Assembly: GCF_964340395.1 (NCBI RefSeq)
Contig: NC_135561.1
Coordinates: forward strand, 4,485,501 to 4,549,500
Length of the DNA: 64,000 bases
Source: Glandiceps talaboti
Taxonomy: Eukaryota; Hemichordata; Enteropneusta; Spengelidae
Reading direction: 5' to 3'
The translations under genes were made by a program, and so were the position numbers. The notes under the pieces were generated by a model. That model searched no databases. It was not told the origin of the DNA and saw only the letters and a list, made by a program, of their open reading frames with translations. The stretch's first letter is position 1. The number at the start of each line of letters is the position of its first letter. This document shows, one piece after another, positions 13,900 to 24,023 of this stretch.

Positions 13900-14045
13900 G
13901 GGTTGTCGGTGGCCGAGTGGTTTAACCACTTGCCTCTTACCACTGCGGTCGGGGTTCGATTAAATTTACCACGCTGTAAGTAAGAAGAGCGTCGTTCAGT
14001 TTGACTCTACCGAACGACGCAGGTTGCTGAACTTAATTTTGCATT
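13900..14045 (+). mobile_element. tRNA-derived SINE (partial)
   Basis: The head resembles a Leu/Ser-type tRNA. An A-box TGGCCGAGTGG sits at 13,910-13,920 and a B-box-like GGTTCGATTAA at 13,953-13,963, whose last two bases differ from the CC consensus. The body contains a perfect 9-bp stem, GCGTCGTTC at 13,989-13,997 pairing with GAACGACGC at 14,012-14,020. Internal pol III promoter boxes followed by an unrelated body are the hallmark of SINEs. A functional tRNA is unlikely because no acceptor stem closes. Family not identified; the 3' end is uncertain. Confidence 0.7.
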
Positions 14046-15935
14046 TCTGACCAAATTTCGAAGGAAAGCTTGAAATCACCCCTTCAATGATAACAGCTTT
14101 TGTATTTACTACTGAGATGTTGATAAGTTGGTCACAAATTACATCTAGTGTGAGATATGGTTCTGGGTTTCTGGTAGTATTTTAATGTGTTTACAACCAT
14201 TTTTACAATACATCGATCGCAGTGGCCATGGTGTGACCGCTATAGTTTTCATCATAATTTATTTTTATGAAAGTTTGATATCGCACATGTGAACGTTTGT
14301 TTAGGGGGAGACGGATTTGACGTAAACAAACGATGTTCGTTCGTTGAGCTTGTGCAATATTGTGAGATCTTCCCTAAGGCTCTCTAAATTAAACCTACCA
14401 TACATGTACTCGAGTCATAGCGAAAGTCAATTTTGTGTGGAATTACTACCGCTGATGGCGTCATTAAGCGGATACAAGTTGTCAGTTGTCATCTGACCTA
14501 CCATACAAACTTCGGTCTTTCAGCTTAAAACATAAACATGTCAAGTTTTCGCAATATTTATGATCAACTGTATGGTTTGACAACATTGATATGTAGTACA
14601 TAATCACCCAGCTGCAGCACTCGGTGACGATACATAATAATGTCTCAAAAGTTAATCTAACCTTGTTTACAACTTGAACATTCCCTTCTTTCTGGGTGCC
14701 TTTGATCTTATACCAAGGAAAAATAATTGAACTTTGTGCACATATGACTTAGGATCGTCACTCTTCACGCTGTTTACGAAATGTACGTCACATATATACA
14801 TTTTGGTGGACGCTTGGCTCCATGATCGTCGATTTTTAGGATGCGATTATATAACCACAATCCACGCATTTCGGCGTGATCAAGTTTTGGCCCTATGCCT
14901 ACTGGAACCCCGGGCTGGAACCTTGCGATATTCCCCACATCACCCCAACGTTGTCGAAAACAAAAAGAAACGCAGCAGTTGTAATTTTTAACCATACCTG
15001 AAAAGTACACACTGGAGTCTACCGATGTCTACTAATTCCCATACCTGCATACACATATGGTATATGCCAGGGATCGATGGCAGACTACAATCAAGGAGGG
15101 ATTCCTCGAGCCCCGCCTCGTTCTGATGACAAATAATGAGTTGCATTCTGGGAGAACCGGAAACTCGACTATTGAGCTCAGTTCACGCGTATACTCCGAG
15201 GAGCGTACATCACGTGTTCGGAGCTGAATGCACACACACATTTGTTATAGTTTTCCGAGAGAGACCGGGGAGGATACAAAGACAGTCTAGTGGCCTTGAA
15301 ATCAAACTTTATCAGTGAACATTATTTTTGCCAGCAGATTTACTTAGAGCAAACCACTTTTTATTCATCTGCGCAAACAGTTCACACTGACCATTTACAA
15401 TTGTAACGGTATTTAAAAATACAAATAACCATCGACATAATGGTACCAGTGATTATTTGACCGACACTGAGAAGCACAATATAGCTTGATTTTAGGTCAC
15501 GTGGTCAAAAATCACTTTGACAGCGTAAGTATTGTAAATAGGTATTAAAACAACAGGTGTTTACAGACATTCTGCAACGGTATGTGTAAGTTGTGCAAGT
15601 TGTCCAGTCGCCAATAAATTCTGAATCTACATCACACAGTGTGATAATTTTCTATATGAACGTGCCACATCTCTGTTTCCGCGTATAAAGTGCAGGAGGA
15701 GGGGGGTGGGGGAGTCGCCCTAGCGAAAAGATATGTAATGTTTCAAAACAATTATCCCCAGAAAGCGGCAAAGTATCCATCAAAGGATATTATTAGCGCC
15801 ATCTAACAGCTTTGCCCATTTTAGAAACTGTCAGCCATACCATCCATCAAGGAAAAGGACAGACAGCCAAACATACAGCCAGACAGATAGAGGGAAATAC
15901 CCTTGACCATGCGCATGTGTATCACATACAGTATC

Positions 15936-16050
15936 ACATACATACATACATACATACATACATACATACATACATACATACATACATACGTACGTACGTA
16001 CGTACATACATAAAAAATACATACATACACACACACACGCACGCACACAC
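15936..16050. repeat. (CATA)n/(CGTA)n/(CA)n microsatellite
   Basis: About 70 bp of (CATA)n passes into (CGTA)n and, after a short break, (CA)n/(CACG)n. The same locus in copy B (37,480-37,957) is about four times longer, so this tract has expanded or contracted since the duplication. Confidence 0.95.
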
Positions 16051-17849
16051 GCAGAGTTAATTCCACAAAGATGTAAATATGCAGTAGGCCTTGTTCGTGT
16101 GTTTTCTACTTTACCCCCTCATAAACAAAGTACAAATATGCATGCACAACAATAAAACCAATCCGCCAAAAAGAGTATTATACATCTTATTTCAGAGAGT
16201 AGCTCCTGATAATTTTAGTAACATTCTCTACATTAATTATACATTAAACACCAAAGCATTTCAACTGTTATTAACTTGAAGTCTCTTGAAATAAATGTTG
16301 GTATTAATCGAGGATCAAGGCTAATCTCTTCGTCTCACCTTTAACATTTTATGCATCAATAAACCAACACATTAATTTAACTATATCGTTATTCATTTCT
16401 TTCGTACAAAAGAGAATATATCATTCTCTAATTTTACTCCATCTGATTTTGTCATCGAAACGCATCTTTAAGGATACTCGTCATGGAATCACTACTACAC
16501 GTGAAATTCTACCAATATCCGTATTATCTAGCATTCTGTCATTAAAATATCCATGTTTAACTTATTCAACCGAAAAAGATGTTGATACGGTAACTCGAAT
16601 TGGAAATCAAATTTACGTCATGTGGTATATATAATGATGCTGTTCAGAAGTATATGTACTATGCATGCTTAACACCTACAGCTATAGTCTGAAACTCGTG
16701 ACAAGCACAGGTCGTCTTATCTTCGTACTACAATAATTGACAAATTTCAGCTTGAAGGTGCAGCTTGTGATATAACGCTGAACAAACACATGCTCGCCTC
16801 GCCTCTTCCCCTCATACAATGAATATACAGTGGGGGACACTTTCAACTAGTGCAAGTCCTCCCTCCCCAACCCACAAAAATGAACATGCAGGAGTTATAG
16901 TTTCAAAGTATGTCTGCATATCGAACAATACGCTATTTACATGGAATATATTTTGGGGGGATACAAAGGAATGGCAAACAACGCATTTTAACGAAAGCGT
17001 ACTTACAAATTACCTTAATTATCGAAATAAAAAAATGTTCCCGTGCACTTAAGTAAACGTCAGTAGCTGCATGTAAAACAGTCTTAACTGAATCACCTAT
17101 ACTTTATCCCTTGCACCTTAATTAATAGAGTGATAACTGCCTTTAAAACATTCTCTATCGAATCTCATTCACAGTTTATTTATCACGTTCACCTTAAAAA
17201 TCGTCAAGTGTGTTTAAAACAGTATCAACCGAATCACACCCACGTGTATTTTGTCACCCACACCATGTTTTTAATTTAAAAATGACATTGTAGTGAATTT
17301 GACCAGGGATAGCTTAAACATTTCGAGGCAACTTTTTTTGCTAGAAGTGAAAAGTATTATGGGCATAATAATAACCTTTCGTTGCATATCACAGATAACT
17401 GACGTTGATGATTGAATAGAAAGAATTGTTTGATATTACATTGCAACAAACTAATTACTGTACCATGGATTTGGGGATGGGTATCACTGGAATGTAGTGG
17501 ATTTGACAGATCCCATTCATATGCAAATGCTTGCAAGATTGTGTTCTTCATCTCATTACTTATGTGTCGAGACTGACAGGAAACGTGGGACAGAAAGATA
17601 TCAGAGAATTTTTCTTTTATATGATTCAAATCAAGTCGAAGACGAGAACCCTTTTTTTTACTAGGTTGTACTTTCTTTTCTAATATAAGGACAAAATATA
17701 TTCCTAGGTATTACTTGAATCCATCTTCTAATAGAAATTTGTTGACTTTTCACTACAAATATAGATCATATCCATAATTTAGCAACTTTTGTATTCCACG
17801 TTATGAATGTGAGGCGGAATCTTAATGATGATTTGTAATATGTATTTAT

Positions 17850-17970
17850 TTGTCTGCTTAATATGTATTTTCTGTTGTTTTATGTCGTCTCTTTATCTTG
17901 TAATATTTATTTGTGTTATGGACCGATGGCCTTAGAGTATGGAATAAAGTGATCTTACTTACTTACACTA
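17850..17970 (+). mobile_element. LINE-like 3' terminus
   Basis: The stretch ends in TGGACCGATGGCCTTAGAG, an AATAAA signal and a short (CTTA)3 tail, the pattern of many CR1/L2/RTE-type LINE 3' ends (low-complexity UTR, polyadenylation signal, short tandem tail). No reverse transcriptase remains upstream, so this is a 5'-truncated copy. Family assignment is tentative. Confidence 0.4.
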
Positions 17971-17984
17971 TAGAGATAGGCACA

Positions 17985-18215
17985 TGCAGTGGACCCTCTA
18001 CAAGAGACACACACTGCAAGAATGGTATTACAGTATATATGAATCACCCAAGAGAGACAAATCAATTGTATTACAATGTATATCATTCAATCACCCTCTG
18101 AAAGAGGCACACAATGCAACAATTATATTACAATGTACACTAATCACCCTCTGCAAGAGACATACAATGCAACAATTGTATTACAATGTATATCAATAAC
18201 CCTCTGCAAGAGACA
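17985..18215 (+). repeat. Four diverged copies of the ~54-bp minisatellite
   Basis: Units share AACAATTGTATTACAATGTA and ATCACCCTCTGCAAGAGACA words with the large array at 44,590-45,740. The sequence just 3' of both arrays (ACTTTCTT..CTGTAA.GTTTGTCAAACTT) also matches. The two loci are therefore paralogous, with roughly four decayed units here and about twenty there. Confidence 0.85.
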
Positions 18216-18259
18216 GACAAATGAAACAATTGTATCTCTCTGATTTTTGTTTCTGGCAC

Positions 18260-18296
18260 ACCTTGGAGTAATTATACTGACTATAATTACTCCAAG
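18260..18296. repeat. Perfect 16-bp inverted repeat (hairpin)
   Basis: CCTTGGAGTAATTATA at 18,260-18,275 pairs perfectly with 18,281-18,296 around a 5-base CTGAC loop. No T-tract follows in terminator fashion. It may be a collapsed terminal inverted repeat pair of a short DNA element. Confidence 0.85.
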
Positions 18297-18607
18297 GGCA
18301 CACATAACTTTCTTGTACTGTAACGTTTGTCAAACTTTACGTCTTAACCATGATACCTGCATAACACTACTACTAGTATGAATCCATTTGACTTGTTCTA
18401 TAATTGAATTGTGGTGTCAGTGTTATACTATCATGTTTAAACTTCTGATAGACAAGTGTTCAGATGTCATACTCTACCGTAGGCAAGCGCCATCTCATTA
18501 GATAAAGTGTGAAATTTTGCTTCATCAAATAACAAAAGACGTAAAAGTGGTCAATTATTTTTAAAACACATGATTGTATCGCTTAATTAGTGGTCAATAT
18601 TATCTGT

Positions 18608-18678
18608 ATGTAGTGTAGTGTAGTGTAGTGTAGTGTAGTGTAGTGTAGTGTAGTGTAGTGTAGTGTAGTGTAGTGTAG
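18608..18678. repeat. (TAGTG)n pentanucleotide repeat
   Basis: About fourteen tandem TAGTG units. Copy B has a single GTGGTGTAGTGCAGAG at the same place (about 38,406), so the array expanded in copy A after the duplication. Confidence 0.95.
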
Positions 18679-19456
18679 AGACAAGTTTAAATCTTCAACG
18701 AAAGCTTGATTTGAATCTATATATCATGATGTTGTGAATTGTTTATTCGGTCCTGCATTCAGCGAGATCTAATGTAACTGTGGACAAAACCACAAACCAG
18801 ACCATGGAAATCGAAACGTACATTGCCAGAATGCCGTTCAAATATTTCAGGCCTGGTATATTAACATATCGCTGGTATATTAACATATCTGTCAAATCTT
18901 AATCTTTTCTTCAGAACATACAAATCTGAAGAGATACGTTTGTTAGAATAAAAAGTTAGAATTGAAATCTCAAGCTGTGATTCTCATCTGCTTCAAAGAT
19001 GACACTGAAAGACCAAAACTATTACAATGGAATATCGTTCCTAGATACAGTACCATTTTCCTTAAACCTGTACAACGCCGCAATTTGAGAACAACTTCTT
19101 TCGCAAATTGCTAGCAAGGAATCACCATTTTACGAATGTAGTAGTATTGTCTGTCCTTTGAAACAAACAGATGCAGCTGTGGTAGCTTTGCACTTGAAAG
19201 AATAAGGGCCTTGTGACAGTGTAGATATTTTTCCATTTGGTACATAATGATTCATAGTGTATGATTTCGTTTGCTGAAGCTGGGCCATAATTTTGCGCAA
19301 CGGCGATATCAAATCTTCAACTTTTACATTTTTCTATTATAGCAATCGATCACCTTGGTAGTTGGTCAAAAATCATTGATCATAATAAATAACTTAACTT
19401 GACAATTGGGCGTATTCATGACGTTGGCAATAACTCATAAAACACGAGCTATAGCT

Positions 19457-19464
19457 TATAAAAG
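19457..19464 (+). promoter_or_regulatory. TATA box of peptide gene copy A
   Basis: TATAAAAG lies about 30 bp upstream of a short exon-like stretch that ends in a consensus splice donor (ACT|GTAAGT). Sequence from here to the donor is conserved in copy B, where the box reads CATAAAAG. Inferred transcription start is about 19,487. Confidence 0.6.
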
Positions 19465-19486
19465 GCAAGGGAGGTTAACAGATAAC

Positions 19487-19539
19487 TTGTGATATCCTTT
19501 GACGCTTCCCAAACGATAGCAGATACCTAGCTACTCACT
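19487..19539 (+). other. Inferred non-coding exon 1, peptide gene copy A
   Basis: The stretch is bounded by the TATA box and a GTAAGT donor at 19,540-19,545. It contains no ATG in frame with the precursor. Intron 1 would run to the TTTCAG acceptor at 33,288 and contains the whole LTR retroelement in antisense. The start is estimated from TATA spacing. Exon status rests on conservation with copy B, not on transcript evidence. Confidence 0.5.
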
Positions 19540-19626
19540 GTAAGTATTATTTCATTTGTACTTCACCATTGATCGGAGATACCTACCCACTGTTATTCGA
19601 TTTTACTATAAGATGTGACCAACTTG

Positions 19627-20340
19627 TGTTACAACGCTGAATTTGGTAGCTGCAACGTTGACCCGTATTCAGCGGTAAACTTTGGACTCGCCCGGATAGC
19701 AATCTGAGAGGTACCGATTTCACGAAACAGTGCTCTGTAAAAAGAAGAAACTCACAAGGACACAAATATTACTTTTGTGTTGAATGACTTATACGATTTG
19801 CAGCATAGGGAGCTATTCGCCTCAGTTCCAGTCAATTACAGTTAATTGTCAAAGTTCTTTCAAGTAATTTCAGCTCAGCTCACAATTTCTCAAGAACCCG
19901 ATGGTATCGCTCTTCACTTCAGTCGCCAACTGACTTAGTCCCCGGAATAGCGAATTCCACAGCTACTTCAAACGCATACGTCATCAACATTTTTATTTAA
20001 AACATCGTTCATTCCGTATTACAAATATGGTTAACAAACAAATTGTTTACAACAAAAGATTCTCTCTTAACCTTATTTAGTAAATGTTTATTAATATAAT
20101 TAATTCAATTCAGCAATAGCCAGTTTATTGACCCGTGCTAAATAATTCTAGCTAGACAGCTGTTGATTCAATTGGGACACAATTTATCACTCTAAGATGA
20201 CATGTGACCTCTACTCATTAGGATAGAATAACATTACTTGACCCGGCTCTGTCTCATTAATCAATGTGACCTTATCACTTGTGTCTTTTGTCAACAGAGG
20301 AATTATCAAATCTTAAATGTTTATTTTGTGACTCGTAACA
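19627..20340 (-). repeat. 3' LTR, 714 bp, complete
   Basis: Complete LTR bounded by TGTTAC and GTAACA, next to a polypurine tract on its inner side. AATAAA polyadenylation motifs occur on the minus strand near 20,090 and 19,990. Confidence 0.95.
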
Positions 20341-20355
20341 CCATTCCCCCCGTCA
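20341..20355 (-). other. Polypurine tract
   Basis: The minus strand reads GACGGGGGGAATGG immediately before the TG of the 3' LTR. This is the expected position and composition for the plus-strand priming site. Confidence 0.8.
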
Positions 20356-20561
20356 AAATATGTTTTGTCCCCAAAACACGTAACCAGCCTAATTGTAAGA
20401 GAAGCTAATTTAGGTTACAAAATATTGTGAAGAGCGAAAGTGATGGTACTGAAAGATGAAGGTCACATACTGTCAAAGAGATTATTGAGGACAGACGAGC
20501 CCGTATAGTTTATATCATACATCAAGTCAAGTAAAGTTTGATAAATATAAAGTAAAGAAGG

Positions 20562-20622
<61 letters not shown>

Positions 20623-21253
20623 GTAAAAACCTGATAATCCGTAAAAATTTGGAAAGTCGGAAATGTGAAGATAGCTTAAATGCCAAAGAAATGGTAAAAG
20701 GGTTTGTTGAGATGTCGTGAGACAAAGGTTTTGTAATATCGATCAAAATTTGTTCACAAAATTCACTTATTTAGCTTAATTAACTTAATTATCTTAAATA
20801 ATTCTTAATTATAAAAGGCAAAAAGAGTTGCAAAATTGTTCTTAATTGAAAATTTAAATCGTCAAAATGTTTCATGTGAACTTGTAAAAGTTCAAAACTG
20901 TCCGAGAGTCTAAGAGTTCAAATTCATTTCAACAATTAGAGTTGAAAATGTTAAGAGTTCAAAAGTTTGTGTCTTCATATAATAATATTGAGGAACTGAA
21001 AAGAAACGTCAATATGATGACGTGAAAGTTGAAAGTAGCTCAACAACTTTGTTCCTTAAAGACATTTAAAAGTTAAAGTATTGAGATCACAACTGTCTCT
21101 CAATTTTCAGTGTGAAAGTTATCTCAATGTTCAGAGACTAAAAGTCCTTAATTAAATCTAATTAGACGTCAAAATAAAATAGGTACCATTAAAACAATTA
21201 ATTGTTCATTAAATTTGATAACTGTTAACCATCAAAATTCCAGCGATTGTTCC
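20356..21253 (-). other. Element 3' non-coding region with A56 tract
   Basis: About 0.9 kb between the env stop and the polypurine tract, AT-rich and without an open frame. On the minus strand it contains an uninterrupted run of 56 A (plus-strand T at 20,564-20,619). Confidence 0.8.
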
Positions 21254-23806
21254 TTAAATTGTAAACCATGTCAAGTTCAAGGGGTCACATTTCGGAATAG
21301 AGTTTTGAGGTTGAAGTGGAGTCGCAGTTGCACTAGTCTGTCGGCTAATGTCGTTACCGTTGCTAGCGTGGATGTCTGTCGTCACACCACTTAATCTACT
21401 GTTTACGAGTCTAGCATCTTCATGAATGAAGGGGCCCTGTAAAGGGTTGTCATGAATTGTGCAACTAGGCAAAGAGGTCATGTCCTTACTAGAATCACAC
21501 ATAGGATGATCTGAAATAGTAGGCAATATCGGGATGACATGCATTTCATGATCAATTGGACTGGCCTCAGAAGCCGTTGTCTTAACCATCAGTTTGTGCC
21601 AATATTGTTTAATGGCACGTAGGCAGTACTTATAAGTAATCATAAATATGATACAGAGAGCAAAAATACATATTGCCTCAACAATATATTTAATATAATC
21701 GGTGTTATGTGGAGGTTCAAATGGTTTTGTAGGGGATGGGTTTGTAGATATGAACCAAGAAATTTCCTGCGCTTCAACTCTTTTGGCCAATAAGATTTGC
21801 AACGCTATACTAAAATTTCTCATTTTCCACATCAGATATATGGACAATGCCAAGTTAACACACGATAATGCTAGGGTCACCCAAATTGAATTTGGAAACA
21901 TTGTAAATACTGATGGATCATCATTAAAGTTTATGTTCTCCTGCCGAAATTGATCCATAGGAGTAAGAAAGACTTTGGAATTATCACGAAGCATAGTGGC
22001 AGCACGATTCAAATCAATTTTGATATCGTTTTCTGTGCTTAAAGTTTGTTTCCACTCAGTCTCTAATATTTGTACATCTGGCAATTGAACTGATGTAGGA
22101 TTGTCGCTTAAGGTAGATAATTTCAAAGTAGGAAGGGCTGTACTATATAAAGACATAAGAACCGGAATATTCAAAGTATGACTATATACGATATCATGAT
22201 CTTGTTGGCAACTATTTCCCAAGGTATCTATGTAGTATTTTTTTGAGAATAGTAAACAACCGCAAGGTATCGTGATCACACAAAAATGACACTTTTCAAT
22301 TTTCTGCAATATTGCATCATTACAAGAAAGATGCCAATCTGATGAATAACCCTGAATTAATACTTGCGAATTTCGCAGCACCTGGGCTCTTTGAATGCCT
22401 GTGTGACGAACAATTATTTGAGGATTACACCATTTCAAGACTTTAGAATGTTGATTCAATAATACTGCACGAGCACATGATGGTAAGTCTGGTTTCAAAA
22501 TTGTAAGTGGTTGACAAATAAGAATGGATAAACCTTGACATGTTTGAAATTCAGCTGTTGACATTTCTAGAAAATAATCTCCATTTCGCTGTATTGCAAA
22601 ATAATTTGGCAAGTTATTTAAGACAGTAACAGATTGTGAAATCGCAGTTCCGTTTGTATTTTGTGCTACTGATGGAAAGGAAGGAATTGGCAAATGAATT
22701 ACCTTAAATACATCGAAAATCAATGAATGACGACATAAAGGTACTGGAATATTGATGTAAATATTGTGGCCGTTTCTATAAAAAGTAGCTCCTTTTTGAC
22801 GGTGATAATATGATGCGGTTTCGTGACACAAATGATATTGTGAATATTTTTTCTGAAAGTTGTCTTGTAACTTTTGCAGTGAATTTTCTAAAAGTTTGGA
22901 AGAGACAAATTCTGGTGGTAAATAGCCTTCCAGCAAGGTTTGCATACCAATTAAACGTTCTGTAGCTTTGGCTATTAAAACATCCAATGTACGTGATCTA
23001 TCATCCAGAGCATTTAAAAGTAACATATAACGATGAAATTGATCATTTGAAAGATGATAACTATGGTCCTGTCGCTGTGTTTGTAATCGGAGTCGTTCAA
23101 TGTCTGCTACTGCAAGAGTCAATTGTTCTACCGTTGAAAAAGTGTTATTGACAGAAGACCACAAATTGTCAATTCGTCGATTTGTAATCTTGAGTACGGA
23201 ACTCAGGTCAGCACTAAAATGACGTAATCCTGTACGTTGATTTGCTAGTTCTTGTTCAACTGATGAAATATGACGTGCTAAAATCGAGACATCTTTCGTT
23301 GTTGCTGTTCCAAATAGAGTTTTAGAAATTTGCCCAATTATTGGCAAAATTGACCTGGTCTTTCGTTCTGAATTATAACCATTATCAAATCCCTTATTTC
23401 CATACTTGAATGATGAAAGTCGATCTAGTTCATTTAAGTAATGACGTAACTCTTTCAGCTTGTACTTTATGCGATAGTTTAACGTCTTGATGGAAGCAGA
23501 GAATTCATCACACATAGCATCAGTAATATTTAAAAGACACACCTGTTTATGCTGAAATGTTGATGTAACTTTCACAATCTCGTGTATATCCAGCCATGGA
23601 ACCGCTATAGTGAGTGACCAACTGCTAGCAGAAGCTTCAATGACTGCTACCTTTTCGAAAATCACACCATAATTTAGACGTTGTACATCATCTGTGGCCA
23701 TGAAGTCATAATCCGAGTCACTTTTTGCATATAATAATGGAAAAAGCATGACATAGAAGAAGACTGTTGCCTTTAGCATTGTAAACAGAAATGTTCTCCG
23801 GTCCAT
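21254..23806 (-). CDS. env: Retroelement envelope, baculovirus-F-like
   Basis: 850 residues. An N-terminal hydrophobic signal (about 8-27) is followed by an ectodomain with a basic RKTR proteinase site at 148-151 and, directly after it, a hydrophobic Gly-containing fusion-peptide-like stretch ending in KTLFGT. That arrangement is typical of baculovirus F and errantivirus Env proteins. Heptad-rich helices follow (about 175-320), then a Cys-rich region (about 325-535), a membrane segment at about 637-660 and a second hydrophobic segment at about 705-728 with a cytoplasmic tail. It is presumed to be a surface fusion glycoprotein. The frame is intact. Two membrane segments are unusual; the second might be a re-entrant or signal-like helix. 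Confidence 0.85.
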   Translation of the reverse strand: MDRRTFLFTMLKATVFFYVMLFPLLYAKSDSDYDFMATDDVQRLNYGVIFEKVAVIEASASSWSLTIAVPWLDIHEIVKVTSTFQHKQVCLLNITDAMCDEFSASIKTLNYRIKYKLKELRHYLNELDRLSSFKYGNKGFDNGYNSERKTRSILPIIGQISKTLFGTATTKDVSILARHISSVEQELANQRTGLRHFSADLSSVLKITNRRIDNLWSSVNNTFSTVEQLTLAVADIERLRLQTQRQDHSYHLSNDQFHRYMLLLNALDDRSRTLDVLIAKATERLIGMQTLLEGYLPPEFVSSKLLENSLQKLQDNFQKKYSQYHLCHETASYYHRQKGATFYRNGHNIYINIPVPLCRHSLIFDVFKVIHLPIPSFPSVAQNTNGTAISQSVTVLNNLPNYFAIQRNGDYFLEMSTAEFQTCQGLSILICQPLTILKPDLPSCARAVLLNQHSKVLKWCNPQIIVRHTGIQRAQVLRNSQVLIQGYSSDWHLSCNDAILQKIEKCHFCVITIPCGCLLFSKKYYIDTLGNSCQQDHDIVYSHTLNIPVLMSLYSTALPTLKLSTLSDNPTSVQLPDVQILETEWKQTLSTENDIKIDLNRAATMLRDNSKVFLTPMDQFRQENINFNDDPSVFTMFPNSIWVTLALSCVNLALSIYLMWKMRNFSIALQILLAKRVEAQEISWFISTNPSPTKPFEPPHNTDYIKYIVEAICIFALCIIFMITYKYCLRAIKQYWHKLMVKTTASEASPIDHEMHVIPILPTISDHPMCDSSKDMTSLPSCTIHDNPLQGPFIHEDARLVNSRLSGVTTDIHASNGNDISRQTSATATPLQPQNSIPKCDPLNLTWFTI

Positions 23807-24023
23807 GGTGATCGATGAAGTGAGCTAATCAATGTTATCATTTAATGATGTGACCACGTAAGATATTTAAGAAATATTTACTTGTGTGATTTTGAAAGCG
23901 AGGCTGAGGATAGTCAGAAGTTATTTTACCATATAAGGTCAGAGCATGACGGATATGGAGATAACAATTTATGTGAGGTATACGAAGAATTTGAGAGATG
24001 TTCGAAATTCTAGTCAATAGTGT

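Larger units (their letters stand above)
16131..18340. other. About 2.2 kb present only in copy A
   Basis: Copy B passes directly from the end of the shared ATAAACAAAGTA block (38,040) towards the block that begins here at about 18,341, with only about 90 bp of unrelated sequence between. This region is therefore an insertion in A or a deletion in B. It contains a LINE-like 3' end, a short minisatellite related to the 44.6-45.7 kb array, and a perfect 16-bp hairpin. No gene is supported. Confidence 0.7.

Noticed and set aside
13905-13965. Functional tRNA gene
   Set aside because: A and B boxes are present, but the acceptor stem does not close and the B box departs from consensus. A SINE head explains it better.
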